From NCBI GenBank assembly GCA_015680685.1, contig MNCI01002748.1:129854-193853 (forward strand): a stretch of 64,000 bases of DNA, read 5' to 3'. A program made the translations under genes and the position numbers. This stretch comes from Gnetum montanum. Taxonomy: Eukaryota > Streptophyta > Gnetopsida > Gnetales > Gnetaceae. This document shows, piece by piece, positions 33,130 to 45,014 of this stretch. Each line of letters opens with the position of its first letter. The stretch's first letter is position 1. Under the pieces are notes generated by a model, which was not told the DNA's origin, did not search any database, and saw only the letters and a list, made by a program, of their open reading frames with translations.

Positions 33130-33310
33130 TTCAAATTTCATACATCTCTTGTGAAATCAAATTAACTCCAAAACTTGAGTCCAAAAGGGCTTTTCATGAT
33201 TCGTTTTTTTCAATTTGCAAATTATTAAGGGGACTCCTAGGATCATATCTCTTCTTGGGAAGATGACCAGTCTTAATCCTATCAGTGACTGCATGGGTTA
33301 ACATGATGGT
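33130..33310 (-). pseudogene. E aspartic protease, N-terminal fragment
   Basis: On the - strand DRIKTGHLPKK and KALLDSSFGVNLISQEMYE match C's DWIKVGHPPRK and KALLDLGSGVNLISREMYK, the active-site region of an Athila-type protease. In E the catalytic triad D-L-G-S-G reads D-S-S-F-G. The sequence stops matching right after EMYE, so E keeps only the first part of the protease. Confidence 0.65.
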
Positions 33311-33699
33311 GTGTAATTGGAAAGTGCTTTAGATTGAAGGAGGCTCAATGGATATTGCAGAGGAGGTAGAAGCAGGGTTCATAGCCATAGATATTTGTGA
33401 GGACTTTGTGAGACTCTTGATTCTAAAAAAGCATTTCTTATGAGGCCTTGATTCAAAACCACTAGACTAAGTAGTAGGCTGTATGTTTACAACCCTTGTA
33501 GTGTGTTTCTACTATGGTTGGGCTAGGATCTCACCTTGAATAGATGGAGCAGGTGAAAGAGGAGTTACAGGTGGAGGTGTAGGAGTGGAAGAGTGAGGAG
33601 GAGGAAAGTAACAAAATGGGAACTTCCCTCTTGGTGATGATGCTTTGTAATATTCAAGAGGATAGTAGTGGTCTTAGAAGGAAGTGTGACTAGAAGATT

Positions 33700-35950
33700 C
33701 ATGTAGAGAAATGAGCTGCTAAATGTAGTACCCATAAGAATCATGTTGGTGGTAATGGTACTACTACCTTGAAGGTATCATCCCCCATGATTGTGGATGT
33801 TTTCACTACTGATATTACTCATGAGATTGCAGCGGTACTCCACTTGGATAGTAAGTTTGGTGGTGGAACTACTGCTGATAGTTGCCTGGTGGATAAGGCA
33901 TCCTCTTGGGTGCTTGTCACTTGGCCAATTTGGGATTTAAAGAATACACCTTAGGTCCTTGCAAGTGTGATAGAATAGGAAAGCATCTCTTGGGATGTTC
34001 ATATTGGCATATGTCACACCCATCATCATCTGACTTGGAATCTAAAACCTCCTTAACTTCTATAGGCTTGTCCTTAGTCTTATAATGGTTAGGTTCAACC
34101 TTCTTTTTTCTTTCTTCTTTCACAACAACTACCTCCTTGATCTCTAATCTTGTTTGTAATTTTAGAGCAGTTTGAAATTTTTAATCTAAGAAGTTCCACA
34201 TTTTATCCACCTTAGTCGATGTTTTAGAGATATATTTTTTGTATTAGCAAGGTCTTCCTTTTCACCACTTCATCAAGTGGTGCCTACTTCTCATTATCAC
34301 AGAAATGAACCTCCCTCTTATAGAGAGAGAGGTTCCTTTTGTACTCCTTTACATTTTTACATTTTTCAAATCATCCTCTTCCTTAGCAATCTTCTTAATA
34401 AGCCTTTGGATTTGATGGGCCCTTAGCTCCAATAGTTTTCCTTGGGCATAGACCCCAAGAGTTCTCCTTGTTTCAATTTGAAGACCATCTATGATGTGAT
34501 GTAACTAATCCCTTTGAGAATAGCCATGGCCTAGGCATTAATGCAATAATGGGTAGTACCTATCCATGGCCTAATCCAAGTATACATGAGTGCCTTGTTT
34601 CCATCCTTGGATTTTCCCTCACAAGTTGGACACTCTAGAGTACATTTGATACTTGTCATTGAATAGTTCAAGCATCATACTCCATCTCCGAATAGATTCC
34701 GATTCCAAGGACTAATACCAACTTTTAGCTTCTTTGATGAGTGTTCGCAGGAATATTTTTAACTTTTGCAAGTAATTTTCTATATTCTGCAAGGCACATG
34801 CATCATGAAAGGCTTGCAAATAATTTTGTGGACTTGAATTATATCCCCCTTCAAACTTAGGGATATTATTCATATTCAACCTTTGATTTGGCTATCCTTC
34901 ACATGCCTAGTTTGTATCCTTGCAACCTCTACAATGTTTAGCATATTTCTAGTTACCAGCAGGGGCTTATCATAGTCATAGTGATCTTGGTGATCCTTGT
35001 CATGGTCATGATGCCTATGATGAGTCTTGTTATCCCTCCTTTCTTTGTTCTAATCATCCCCCCACTACTTATACCCATAATTCCTATCATTATAGTGGGA
35101 TCTGTGATCATCCTTATCTCATCATTCACCTCCATCATGGTTTTTATCACCTCTGTGATTTCAATTAGAGTTGGAGGAGGAAGATGATGAGGATGAAAAA
35201 GGCAAAGAGACAGGAGAGCTAGCACTAGAGTACTATGTACTACTTTATTTTCTTTGATCCCTACCCCAATCACCATCTTTGTCTTTTTCATGGGGCTTAT
35301 CCTTGTTCGTACGTTGGATACCCCCTTTCGAGGTTCCCTGATCTTGGGATCCACTCTTTCTAGAATTAAGGTTTTCACAGTGGACTGCAAATGCTAGTTA
35401 AGAGTCTCCTCATCAAAGAAAGGAGGAAAATCAATGTATTGAGAGGTCCCTAAAAAGAAGTCCTCACCTCCTTTGTGTGTTTGTAAGAACAAGTGCGTAG
35501 GACCTCATTTTCCTTTTATGGCCTCATATTAGGCTTCCATTTGCCAATCTTTCTTTTTGTGTGCTTTTGTGGAATGATAATCTTGATAAGCATAATGTTG
35601 CACTTTGTAATTTGAATTAAGTCTTGCAATGCCAAGTCTGATAAGATTGTTCAACAACATTGTACGAACAAATTAGTTGGGAGGCAACATGATGTTGCCT
35701 TCCATGTTCCTCGACCATAGTGGTTCATCCTGGTGTAGGATGAAGGTGAAGTTTAGAGTGTAGGCATCCAGATGAGTGTAGACCATCTTAAATTGTTTGG
35801 GAATTGGGATCCTATGGCCTTCTTATCATTGCTGATTGGAATTTCCCACGAACAGTGGCAAAGAGTCTTCTCTATGAGAAGAAGCCATATGAATGACTTA
35901 GAAAAGTAGTGTGTTTTTATTATTTTCTTTATTTTTAATGATGTTAACAT
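33700..35950 (-). pseudogene. E Gag, degenerate
   Basis: Reading on the - strand: the N-terminal motif VYTHLDAYTLNFTFILHQDE (about 35720-35785), a low-complexity Asp/His/Arg-rich middle (34980-35390), the Gag domain NNIPKFEGGYN, LQAFHDACALQNIE, IKEAKSWY, RRWSMMLELFNDKYQMYSRV (about 34640-34880), then DDGCDICQYEHPKRCFPILS (about 33985-34045), and a Pro/Tyr/Gln-rich tail. C, B1 and D carry the same order. Stops and frameshifts are frequent. Confidence 0.75.
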
Positions 35951-36023
35951 TAAGTTCCTTTTACAATGTCTATGAATGATTTCACTATCTCTTTTAGGTT
36001 GCATACTTAGTTAACTAAAGTCT

Positions 36024-36039
36024 TTAGAAGTGGTGCCAA
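36024..36039 (-). promoter_or_regulatory. E primer binding site, degenerate
   Basis: The - strand reads TTGGCACCACTTCTAAAG one base after the end of the 5' LTR. Its first bases agree with the TGGCGCCGTTGCC site of Athila elements and with the better preserved B1 site at 41811. Confidence 0.45.
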
Positions 36040-36434
36040 TGATGAGTAACGAGTAGTTCCTACATGAACCATAAAAATCACAAACATTCACTAGCGATCT
36101 AGTCAAATTCTGTGGACTTTAGTTCCCCAAATGTCAAAAGCAAAGATAGTGATATATAGGCATGATCGTAATCTTCCTAGCTACACTTGTGTAAGTGTAA
36201 GCATATGGTTAAGTGGAGCCAAGGCACATGATTTATATTAATTTTATATTTTTATCTAATTATCCTAAGTGTGGAACAAATTAATTAATGAAGCATTAAT
36301 ATAAGTGACCAACTAATGCTTTAGCCTACTTCCTAGCATAAGTATTTAGTCCCACCTTCCATACACATCTTGAACATGTTACAATGGTACTAGGTTACCA
36401 AGTGATAGCATTATTGGGATTACCAAGTGTTAAT
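36040..36434 (-). repeat. E 5' LTR, truncated
   Basis: It matches 29663 to about 30057 with the same end, tgatgag.aacgagtag, on the + strand. The outer (U3) half is missing. Similarity ends at about 36434, ten bases before the F LTR. Confidence 0.75.
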
Positions 36435-36444
36435 GTTACCAAGA

Positions 36445-38086
36445 TGAATTAGGGCCTTATAAAATTCTGGTTAAATAGAGATTGTTAGAAATACTAGTAA
36501 AAGGTCCTAAAGAAACTTAATGTAGAAAATATAAAACCTAAGCCAAAAAACAATAAATAGACATTGAGCTTTTAAGGTGATTCAACTACTAGATTGGTTA
36601 GCCTACCTCTAACATAAAACTCTTCCTAGATCTTAGGGCATAGAGTAATCTATGAATCAAAGAAAATTACAAGGCTTCCTTTATAATCTTGATCTAAGCA
36701 CAACCACTAGGCTGAAAGTCATAGAAGTTCTCTTTCATAGAACAGAGAAAGGAAAATACTATGTCTTGTTTCAACATAGAGACTTAAGAGTTAACAAGCT
36801 TTCTGAGAAAAAGAAAATAGAGCTTTTACAAAGAAGAGATAGAGAGAGATATAAAGAAGAAGAGAAGAAGTACAAAAGAAGAAATTATAGTTCAAGTATA
36901 AGGCCAAAACTAGAATAAAAAAGCTAAGCTAGAGAGCTTTAAGTTATAGCCAATATTCATTTTAGCCATTTTTAGTCATTCTTCAACCCATTGCTAATAA
37001 GTTGGAGAAGTGTGAGAAGTGGTAAGCTATAATTGTTACCACTCTGTTGGGGAGAGTCGTGGAAGAAGAAGAAGTTGTATTCATTACACCTTAGCTTTCA
37101 TTACTACATTGGTATGAGCTTGAGGTGAGCATTAAAGCAAAGGAGGAGAAAATCTATCATTTCATTTTTGGTGCTAACAGTTCCTTCACTTCCTGTGGAA
37201 ATGACAAGCTCTACTTATATTAGAGATAGCAACTCTTTAAGCTTCAACTAACAAGTTCTCTCTTTTCATTAATGATGTTCAGCTTGCTTTCATAGTAGTA
37301 CAGACTCTAGCTTTTTTGTAATAGTACCTTATAATGCCCATTTTTTCAACTAATGTGGCATTATTATTTTTTGATGTAGCTCATATAGACTTAAAATCTA
37401 GTTCTTAATTCATTCTAACTTTAAGAAAGTTATTAAAGACAACTTATATTCTTCACTATGAACATTTCTTCTACTTAGGTTGACATGGCAATGAGAAAAT
37501 ATGAAGCTTTTTCATTCTTATGATTTTTTTGCTTTTTTTTTTTAAAAATAGGGTTTATTTTATGTGCGATACAAGAGCTAACATGGTAGAGCTATTTTGG
37601 AAGGGCTTTGTAGAACCAAAAATTAGTTCTAAATATTGGTTCTACAAGTTGATGTGGTAAGGCACTTAATAGAATTGAAAATTGGTTTTAAATATTTTCT
37701 GATAAAAGATGAGCTTTTCATCCAACCTTACGTGTGTGGAGAATAATGTTGACATGGTATAGTTATTTTTATGAAGGTTTAATAAAATCAAGAACTGGTT
37801 GTAGAGTTGATTCTAAATAAGAGCTTATTTGCAAAGCTAACATGGTAGCATTGGTTGAACAAAAAATGGCCCTACAAGCTAGTTTTTTTTAGCATTTTTC
37901 TTCTTGGCTAACATGGAAGAGATATTTCTTGCTTCTTTGTAGAATTGAAATATGGTTCTGTGATTTGGTTGTACATGCTAAGCTAGATTAAAAATTCTAT
38001 TATGCACATGTTTTAAAAACTATTTAAGTTTGGTTCCACTATGTCTTGTTTAACAAGACATGCAACCAAGCTAAAAACATGCAACA
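36445..38086 (-). repeat. F 5' LTR (right copy)
   Basis: It is homologous to 22615-24130. To its left, taccaaga at 36437-36444 could be the last trace of the complementary methionine-tRNA binding site (taccaa). The open frame at 36652-36918 is a chance A-rich reading within the LTR, since the left LTR does not preserve it. Confidence 0.7.
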
Positions 38087-38099
38087 TTAATATCCTCAA

Positions 38100-38606
38100 G
38101 CCAAGGATGATGAATTTTATAGATTTTATCAAGGAAGTTGATCTATGATAGAGTACGATGGTAGTTTTTTTTTCTTTTTTAAATCTTAGTAGCTATGCTT
38201 TCATAATGCAAACTAATGTCCAAGCTAAGGTAAATAGTTTTATTAAGGGAATCATGCTATCTTTGAAATATCATATCTTATCTCTTCATCTTCCATCCTA
38301 TGATAAGAGATGAGTTATTATCATGAATCCAACTAGAGGATGTAGCGAGATGTAATAGAATATAAGGGTAGAAGAAAGAATAAGCATCTAGATGGAGGCA
38401 TAATCATTCTAAGAATACATGTGAACATGATAGTGATGAATTGTTGCAATAAACCAACAATCACATTCCTCTTGATGGATACAAAGTAAATATGAGGTAT
38501 TGTAGGTGTGTGTAGTTGGGATATATCTAGAACAACTATTAGAACTACTTTATGAATAGCTAGGATTGCAAGCCAGTGATTGCTTAAAGTAGATAGGTAG
38601 TTATCA
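38100..38606 (+). pseudogene. A2 Gag fragment
   Basis: A RFYQGS..IEYDG-like phrase near 38130-38165 resembles the chromovirus Gag segment before the zinc knuckle. A second part around 38500-38590 aligns with the A1 zinc-knuckle stretch at 8080-8190 (ggatatat.tagaa.aact, then ctaggatt.caagc.ag.gattgct) but has lost most Cys codons. Confidence 0.45.
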
Positions 38607-39117
38607 CATCCTCATTATTGAATGATGTTGCTACATAACAAAGATGGTATCTTTTTGTAACTAACTTTTTGATTTGCAATAAGACTTGAAAGGGGTAGTT
38701 GTAATTAAGATTTGAAAGGACACATTGTAACAATGTCTCTCAAGACAACCTTTTTTGTCTTTGACCTAAGGTATTTATAGCTAGGAATTAGAGGTCACAT
38801 CAACATGAATTTGTGGAGTTAGTAAGGATGAGTAACAAGTGTTAAGTAAAGTGGGATAGGAAGAGGACTCACCATCCCTTTTGATTAGTTGTAGGCCTAA
38901 CCATGGTGGTAGTACTAGATAGCCTCTAAGGGATAGATGCCAAAGGAAGATAATCCTAAGGAATCCTTAGAGCATGACTCAGATACATTATTTCACATTA
39001 ATAAACCATTCTTTTCTTTTTTCTTGTATATTTTCCTTATTATTTTCTTTACACATAATGTCAAATGTAAGGTATATTTGACATTTACCACAACATCTAG
39101 GAATGGGATGTCATAAT
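38607..39117. mobile_element. Solo LTR with palindromic ends, about 510 bp
   Basis: A1 lacks this block at the same place. It begins tatcacatcc and ends ggatgtcata, ten-base inverted ends with one mismatch. This resembles chromovirus LTRs that start tgtgacatcc and end ggatgtcaca. Flanks read ggtag on the left and attag on the right where A1 has gttag, compatible with a mutated 5-bp target-site duplication. It contains no open frame of interest. Confidence 0.55.
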
Positions 39118-39174
39118 ATTAGAGGAGGTAGATAACTAGAGCAAGTTCATTCTAATTTTCTGTAACCTTTCAAA

Positions 39175-40030
39175 ACATAGAAAATTTAAATATTATGTGA
39201 GATACTTCAATTATTGGAAAACAAAAAAAAATAGCTATTTTCTATTAAAGTTGAAAGAAGATTCTAAATACTATGGAACCACAGTTCCATAGAAGTAGAA
39301 CACACTCACTCACGCAACAATGATGCAATGAATGAAGCTCTATAATCATACACATGATTTACCTTAATGTAAAACATAATTGATCTAGATATTTTTCTCA
39401 CATGGGACTAAGATCCAAACACCAAGAGCAATTGCTAATACCACTACAGATGGTTGATCATGCTGATGCCATAACTCTCAGGTAGTCTCTCTTTTTCAAC
39501 TCTTATGCCAAAGCATGTAATACAAATCTAATTTTTATTAAATATAAAGCTAGAAACTTAGAGAAATATTTACTATATTAAAATTAATATTTTTTTTACT
39601 ATTTTCAATCTTTGATCTACCACATCAAAACTTTCCATGGTGAAATGAAATGTTTACAAGCTTGCCAATACATCACTCTAATAACTTTGGCTTGTAGGAA
39701 AGACATATATACTTTTGATAAGACATCTTATTCAAAGAAAAGATGTCTTCTTTATGAATAAGACATCTCTAACAAGAGGTGTCTACTATTAGAAAGACAT
39801 TTTCTCTTTAAAACTAGCTTTTAGGAAGGACGTCTATACTATTGGGAGGACATCTTCTCTGACATCTCAACTCTTAGGCAAGATGTCTCCTAGGTTACCA
39901 AGATGTCTCCTATGACATCTTAGCTCTTAATCAATATGTCAAAAAATGTCGAAGACATCTTCCAAGCTATCTGAAACCTTCATTCTCTTACTATAGGGAT
40001 GAAAAGAGGTTTAGAAGAGATGTTCCTACA
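39175..40030 (-). repeat. Inverted A-family LTR inside A2
   Basis: On the - strand it starts TGTAGGAACATCTCTTCTAA at 40030, followed by the gatgtct-rich U3, and ends near 39175. It aligns with the inverted LTR of A1 once the 8922-10195 insertion is removed, with an estimated 20-25% difference by eye. Confidence 0.65.
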
Positions 40031-40084
40031 CTAGCTCTTCCAACCTTCAAAAAAGTAAACTCATGTGAATAAGGATGAAGGGGT

Positions 40085-40310
40085 AGTAATGGTTCACCAC
40101 TCAACAAGTTTTATCTTATGAACTCATACAAGATCATCAATAGTTTGATCTTCTCAATGAATCAAGTACTCATGCCTTCTCACTTCACAATTATTGGAAG
40201 CTTTACTCTTCTTTAGTATAATTGTCTTTTTTTCATATAAAGGCTTGGACTTATCAATATTCCTCTTCAACCCATTGATTTTTCACTATAAGATTTCATA
40301 ATCTACTAGT
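40085..40310 (-). pseudogene. Inverted chromodomain fragment of A2
   Basis: The - strand reads RRHEYLIH.EDQTIDDLV, the chromodomain of A1's inverted copy, with W now a stop. Immediately to the right the sequence flips to + strand pol at the same point as in A1. Confidence 0.65.
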
Positions 40311-40312
40311 CC

Positions 40313-40927
40313 ATGATAATGCATAATATCTACTTGAATTTTGATAATGCTACTCAATTTGATGGAGCAAGGAATGTTTGGAGTGTAACTAGACTAGATA
40401 GAATACATGACTTGATTCCTATGATAGCTAAACTAGTAAGGAAGAAATGCTTACTTAATGTTTCCATAATTCTTCTTTGGAGGAGGAAATATATTAAGAA
40501 ACATGATAAGGATAATTATCATTTTATAATTGTATAAGTTATTTCTTTGAACCATTTTGTTGTATAAGAAGATCTTCTAACAATTGTAATAAGCTTGAAG
40601 GAGAAATTTTCCAAGATATTTAAGGAGAAATTGGATGGACTACCACTAATGTGAAACATTCAACATCAAATTAACTTCATCACTGGTAATATCATTTAAG
40701 ATGAGAGAGCATACAAGATGACACTAGATCAAAAATTTGAATTGCAAAGAAAGGTAGAGGATTTTCTTGTGAATGAATTCATGAGGGAGTTAATTTCTCC
40801 TTGTATAGTTCCATTAGTGCTTATGCCAAAGAGGACTAGTGAAGAATGGAGAATCTACATTGATTCTAGGATTATGAACATGATAATAGTAAGGTATAGG
40901 TTTCCTATTCCAAGCATGTATGATATT
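40313..40927 (+). pseudogene. A2 post-protease linker and RT N-terminus
   Basis: NNATQFDGARNVWSV and LVRKKCLLNVSIILL lead to TLDQKFELQRKVEDFLVNEF and SPCIVPLVLMPKRTSEEWRI, then RYRFPIPSMYDI, where the B1 LTR begins. It is better preserved than A1 in this part. The catalytic RT core is missing. Confidence 0.75.
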
Positions 40928-41809
40928 TGATAAAGTTAATTTTTTGTTAGTAATGATATTGCATCAATGATATTGCAATAATGATTTTGTAATTACAATA
41001 TATGTCATTGTTAATACGATAGCTTAGGATGTGTGCATCCCTATAAATACAACACTTGGGTGCGTAATCCACATAAGTGTAATTCCAAATAGTAACTAGA
41101 CTCTTGCAGTTTTATTTCTTGAAGTTAGAGTTAGTGATTAGAAGTGTGAATGCCCGTAGTGTGGTGTGACTTAGTGAATGGAATCTTTGTCTGAATAGTT
41201 TGTACTTGGACACAAGTGTGACAAAAAATAAAGATCTAGTTATTTTTCACCATTCCAACATTCTCCCACTTTACTATTTTCACTTAGCATAATGTTTATT
41301 GTATTCTTGGTTAATGTTTTACTTTTTCATGTACTTTACTGTTATTGTTATTAGTGAGTAGAATGAGTATGAATGATCTTGAGCACTTAAGTATAATTGC
41401 TAGGTAAACCCAGTAGTGTTATTGCTTGGTATGCCCAATAGCATAACACTTGGTATCCTAGTAGTGGTTACACAAAGCCCAAGGTGTGTATAGAATATTA
41501 GGGATAGATACTCATTTTCATAGGCTAGGATAGATTCATTTGCTTATTTCATTTAGATTTAGAAATCATTTTCATTTTCACCCTGACTACTAGAAGTAAT
41601 GATGACTAAACAACATCAGATATCATATACCTCATGGTGAGCTAAACCATACATATAGACTTCACTAGCTTCTTGTGGGAAGACAACGGGCATGGACTTA
41701 AATCAATTGCTAGCATATTAACATTACCTCATTCATGGATTATGATCAGGTCATGCATGGACACTTGTGAATTGTATGGTTGATTGTTGGATTGCTCCAC
41801 TGCTTATCA
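40928..41809 (+). repeat. B1 5' LTR
   Basis: It begins TGATAAAGTTAATTTTTTG and ends cttatca. U3 contains gatattgc repeats, a TATA box ctataaatac is at 41041, and the LTR matches 55518 onward closely (for example aatagtaactagactcttg in both). Confidence 0.9.
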
Positions 41810-41810
41810 T

Positions 41811-41830
41811 TGGCACCGTTATTGGGGATG
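41811..41830 (+). promoter_or_regulatory. B1 primer binding site (Athila type)
   Basis: tggcaccgttattggggatg differs in only a few bases from the tggcgccgttgccggggat site of plant Athila elements, which pairs with an aspartate tRNA. It lies one base after the LTR. Confidence 0.8.
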
Positions 41831-41999
41831 TGTCAATGTATGCTGAGTAATTGATTTTATGAAGTTCATTATATTAGGAATCTAAAGTTGAAATTTATAA
41901 TCTTTTAATAATTCTAAATAATTAGCACACTTAACTAAACATTTGAAAATCATAACATGACTTCAATCAAAGACAAACACCGCTTGCAAAAGAATCAAA

Positions 42000-44500
42000 A
42001 GGAGGCAATGAGAGAGTAAGTAATGAAGGAGATTAGAGTATGCCAATTCAAGCAAGGATTTCATATGCTCATCATGACCCTTATTATCTTGACTTTACCT
42101 TCATATTTCACCAAAACTAGCAAATAAGGTGAAGAAATATTTAAGGTAATATTATTCTACCTCCATAGTGTTCGACACCCATCATGCTTCAAATTTCTTT
42201 GAAGGAAATAAATCTGAGTGATGTTCTTGAAGGATATCATGTGACTGAACACATGACAAGGCCCTATGAGCCCACTGACGAGCAATTAAGGAGAGATATT
42301 CTCATGAAAACCAAACATGAGAAAAAAAAGGGAAAGAAAATCAACTTTCCTATTGTCTTAGAAGAGCTTGATGGTAATGCATTCATTGCTGAACAGATCC
42401 ACTAGAATCATGAAGTACATTTACAAACACCTATCATCTGATTAGAGAAACCTATTAAAGTTTAATTACATTCTACCTTAGCAGAGATCCCTAGAAGGGA
42501 GCCAATAGACTCAAAGTATAAGTAGAACTCAAGGCCAAGAGTTTCTACTAGATCCCACAAAGAAAAATACTAGATTCACAGAAGGAGGACAAGCCAACAT
42601 TGTTCTCCTATTTCCTCATCTTCATCCTCACCATCATCAGTGAACACTGATAGAAGGAGATAGAGGTACCAAGACCATGACAAGGAGAAAAGAAGGACTC
42701 ATGATCATCATGACCATTGCTTGAGGCACTCTAATGAAGAAGATAAAGACTATGAATGAAGAAGATGCAGGTATAAGAGAGACAATAAAGAAAGGCATGA
42801 GCATTGAAGGGGGTGCCACTACAACAAAGCTCACGAACCCAATTACGATGATGAAACCCTATTGGCTACTTGAAGTATGATTAGCATCAAGGAAGTTATT
42901 TATATTTGAACCATGCATATAAGGGATAGCCATATCAAATGACTAGATATGAATAACATGTCTAAATTTGAGGGTGGTTATAATGCTAATCCTCAAAACC
43001 ACTTTCAAGCATTCCATAATGCCTGCACCCTACAAAATATTGAAACTGATTGGCAAAAACTAAATATTGAAGCTTAGAGTTTGTACATATCACTTGAACT
43101 AGAATCAATCAAAAGATGGAGTACCATGCTGGAGCCTTCAATGACAAATATCAAACTTATTCTTAGGTGTTCAATCTAGGGAAATAGATCCAAGGATGGA
43201 AGCAAGGGATCCATGAATTCCTTGATGTAGCAATGGATAGGTATTAATCACTATTGCATAGATGTCCAAGCCATGGATTCTCTTAATAGGAATGACTAAG
43301 GCATATCATTGATGGGATATGGAGCAAGACTAGAAAGATCCTTGAAATTTATGCCCAAGGCTAGTTATCTAAAATGTCTATCCATCAAAGATAGAGATTG
43401 ATTGACCAAGGAGCAAAGGAAGAAGGCAAGTTAAGGAAAAGAGAATTAGTATAAGAATATAATAGAGATCCATCTATTAGAAAAAGGGATTTAAGAGTTT
43501 GTGACACATAACAAGAGGAGACCTTAGATCAAGTAGCTTAGAAGAAAAATCTACCTATCCAAAAATTTGTTACTAATATAGTAGGAAAGGTAAAGAAGAT
43601 GTGGGACTTAGTTGATGAGAAATTTGCAACAACCTTGAATATTGTAAAGGAGCGAATAAAGCAAGCCTTTGATAAAGTCAAGGATAAGAAGAAGAAGAGA
43701 GACTTTAAATGAAAGGGAAAAGTGGCTTCAGTGGTTGAGTATTTAGACATAAGCTTTGAAGATGAGAAAGGATGTGTCATATGCCAATATGAACATCCCA
43801 AAGAATGTTGTCTAGTAATGGCACACTAACAAGGAATGAAGGCATATGTACTGAGCCCTAGATTTGTCAAGAAATAGATGCCTAAAAGCTTACCTTATCC
43901 TCAAGGTAACTATAGGAAAATCTTCCAACCCATGTACTATCCAAGTGGAGCCCACCTATAGCCACTATTAGTAGTGGCAACAACCCCAATCATGGACCAT
44001 GCTACCACCACATCAAAAATACCCATATCGATAGCCAAATCCTTATGGATACTATGTCCAACATCCAATCTCTCCAAGTAATGTGGTTGTTCAAGCCCCA
44101 CAATAATTACCCAATTGAATACCATAGACTGACACCACCAAGTATAGACACGTACTCATACATGCATTCATAAGAAGCTAGTTCCTCAAATCAACATCCC
44201 AATACATTGCTACTAGTTCCACCTCTTGTAATGTAGGGGGAATTGCCATCTTAATCGCAACACAAAAGTGCAACGAGGGTAGTGAATATACAAATAGAGG
44301 ATCATACCAGTAACACTAAGGAAAAATCTAAGAAATTTCCTTTCTTTAGAACAAGTCTAGAAATAATTGGTAGACTTAGGACTTCATTGAAACAAGTTTC
44401 TCCTATCACAGATCCTCTAACAACCACTATGCTTCCCCAACTATCAATTCAGGAACTTAGAACTATCATGTTGATGGAGACAGTATTAGACTAGATAAAG
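42000..44500 (+). pseudogene. B1 Gag, degenerate
   Basis: Seen in order: YAHHDPYYLDFTFIFHQN (about 42062-42118), YEPTDEQLRRDILMKTKHEK (about 42265-42325), an Arg/Asp/His-rich region (42600-42850), MNNMSKFEGGYN, NHFQAFHNACTLQNIETDWQ (about 42950-43065), SLELESIKRW, and later CVICQYEHPKECC (about 43770-43810). This matches the Gags of C and E. It ends with PFFRTSLEI and TVLD.IKVGTLSK (to about 44510), where C continues into protease but B1 does not. Confidence 0.75.
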
Positions 44501-44999
44501 GTAGGAACTCTTTCTAAGGAGGACAAGCATGGAGCCATAAAAGCAAAAAATTCCATGCATTACCAATGATATAGAAGGGTGCGGTTGTGGGCTGACACTT
44601 TAGAATGACAACAAGATCCATCCACTAACCCATAATAGATATGGAAAACAAGTGTATGGGCAAAATGAAGCATGGGCCACTAATCCAAAGGATACCTAGT
44701 GGCCAATAACTAAGAATGTTAAAGTATCCACAATATGCATGGAATAATCTAAACCACTTTTTAATTTCCATTCTAAGAAAATAACCCCAATTGAGAACTT
44801 ACAAATCATCACATTAAACCATATTCATACACCAATAGAAAGAGGAATAAAAACTTAGATGATCAAAATTCAATTACCATCAAGATTACATGCGATGATA
44901 ACTAAAAAGCTAAGTCACTAAGGATGGTAAGTGAGAAACCTCAAGTGCATGATCTAGGGGAACTAGGGTCTATTTTTCGAACACTCATCCATGAGCTTA

Positions 45000-45014
45000 G
45001 TCATGGGGGAGATG
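45000..45014 (+). promoter_or_regulatory. B1 internal polypurine tract
   Basis: gtcatgggggagatg lies between Gag and the non-coding block. C has the same sequence at 61962-61976. It resembles the terminal tract gtcat-gagggta next to the 3' LTR. Confidence 0.6.

Larger units (their letters stand above)
29663..36434 (-). mobile_element. Pol-less Athila-like element E (- strand)
   Basis: LTR-like ends (29663-30506 and 36040-36434) enclose, on the - strand, Gag, the first part of a protease and a long ORF2 with coiled coils. No RT, RNase H or integrase motif is present. The right (5') LTR lacks its outer half and abuts the F LTR. A deletion has therefore removed E's U3 together with the 5' part of F's internal region. 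E lies inside F's Gag and is younger than F. Confidence 0.75.
22615..38086 (-). mobile_element. Copia element F (- strand), invaded by E
   Basis: Homologous LTRs lie at 22615-24130 and 36445-38086, with Gag, integrase and RT relics on the - strand between them. Reading from the right, the order is LTR, (E insertion), Gag zinc knuckle, Gag linker, integrase, RT, RNase H remnants, a non-coding section with an opposite-strand frame, polypurine tract and LTR. The 5' part of Gag and the primer binding site were lost where E is inserted. F belongs to a Copia lineage with long LTRs (about 1.5 kb), perhaps SIRE/Maximus- or Tork-like. Confidence 0.75.

Noticed and set aside
34953-35390. A Met/Ile/Thr-rich 145-codon frame on the - strand and its + strand shadow at 34981-35187
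   Set aside because: They arise from the low-complexity Asp/His/Arg-rich part of the E Gag read in the wrong frame.
36652-36918. 88-codon basic protein
   Set aside because: It lies inside the F LTR, is A-rich and is not conserved in the other LTR copy.
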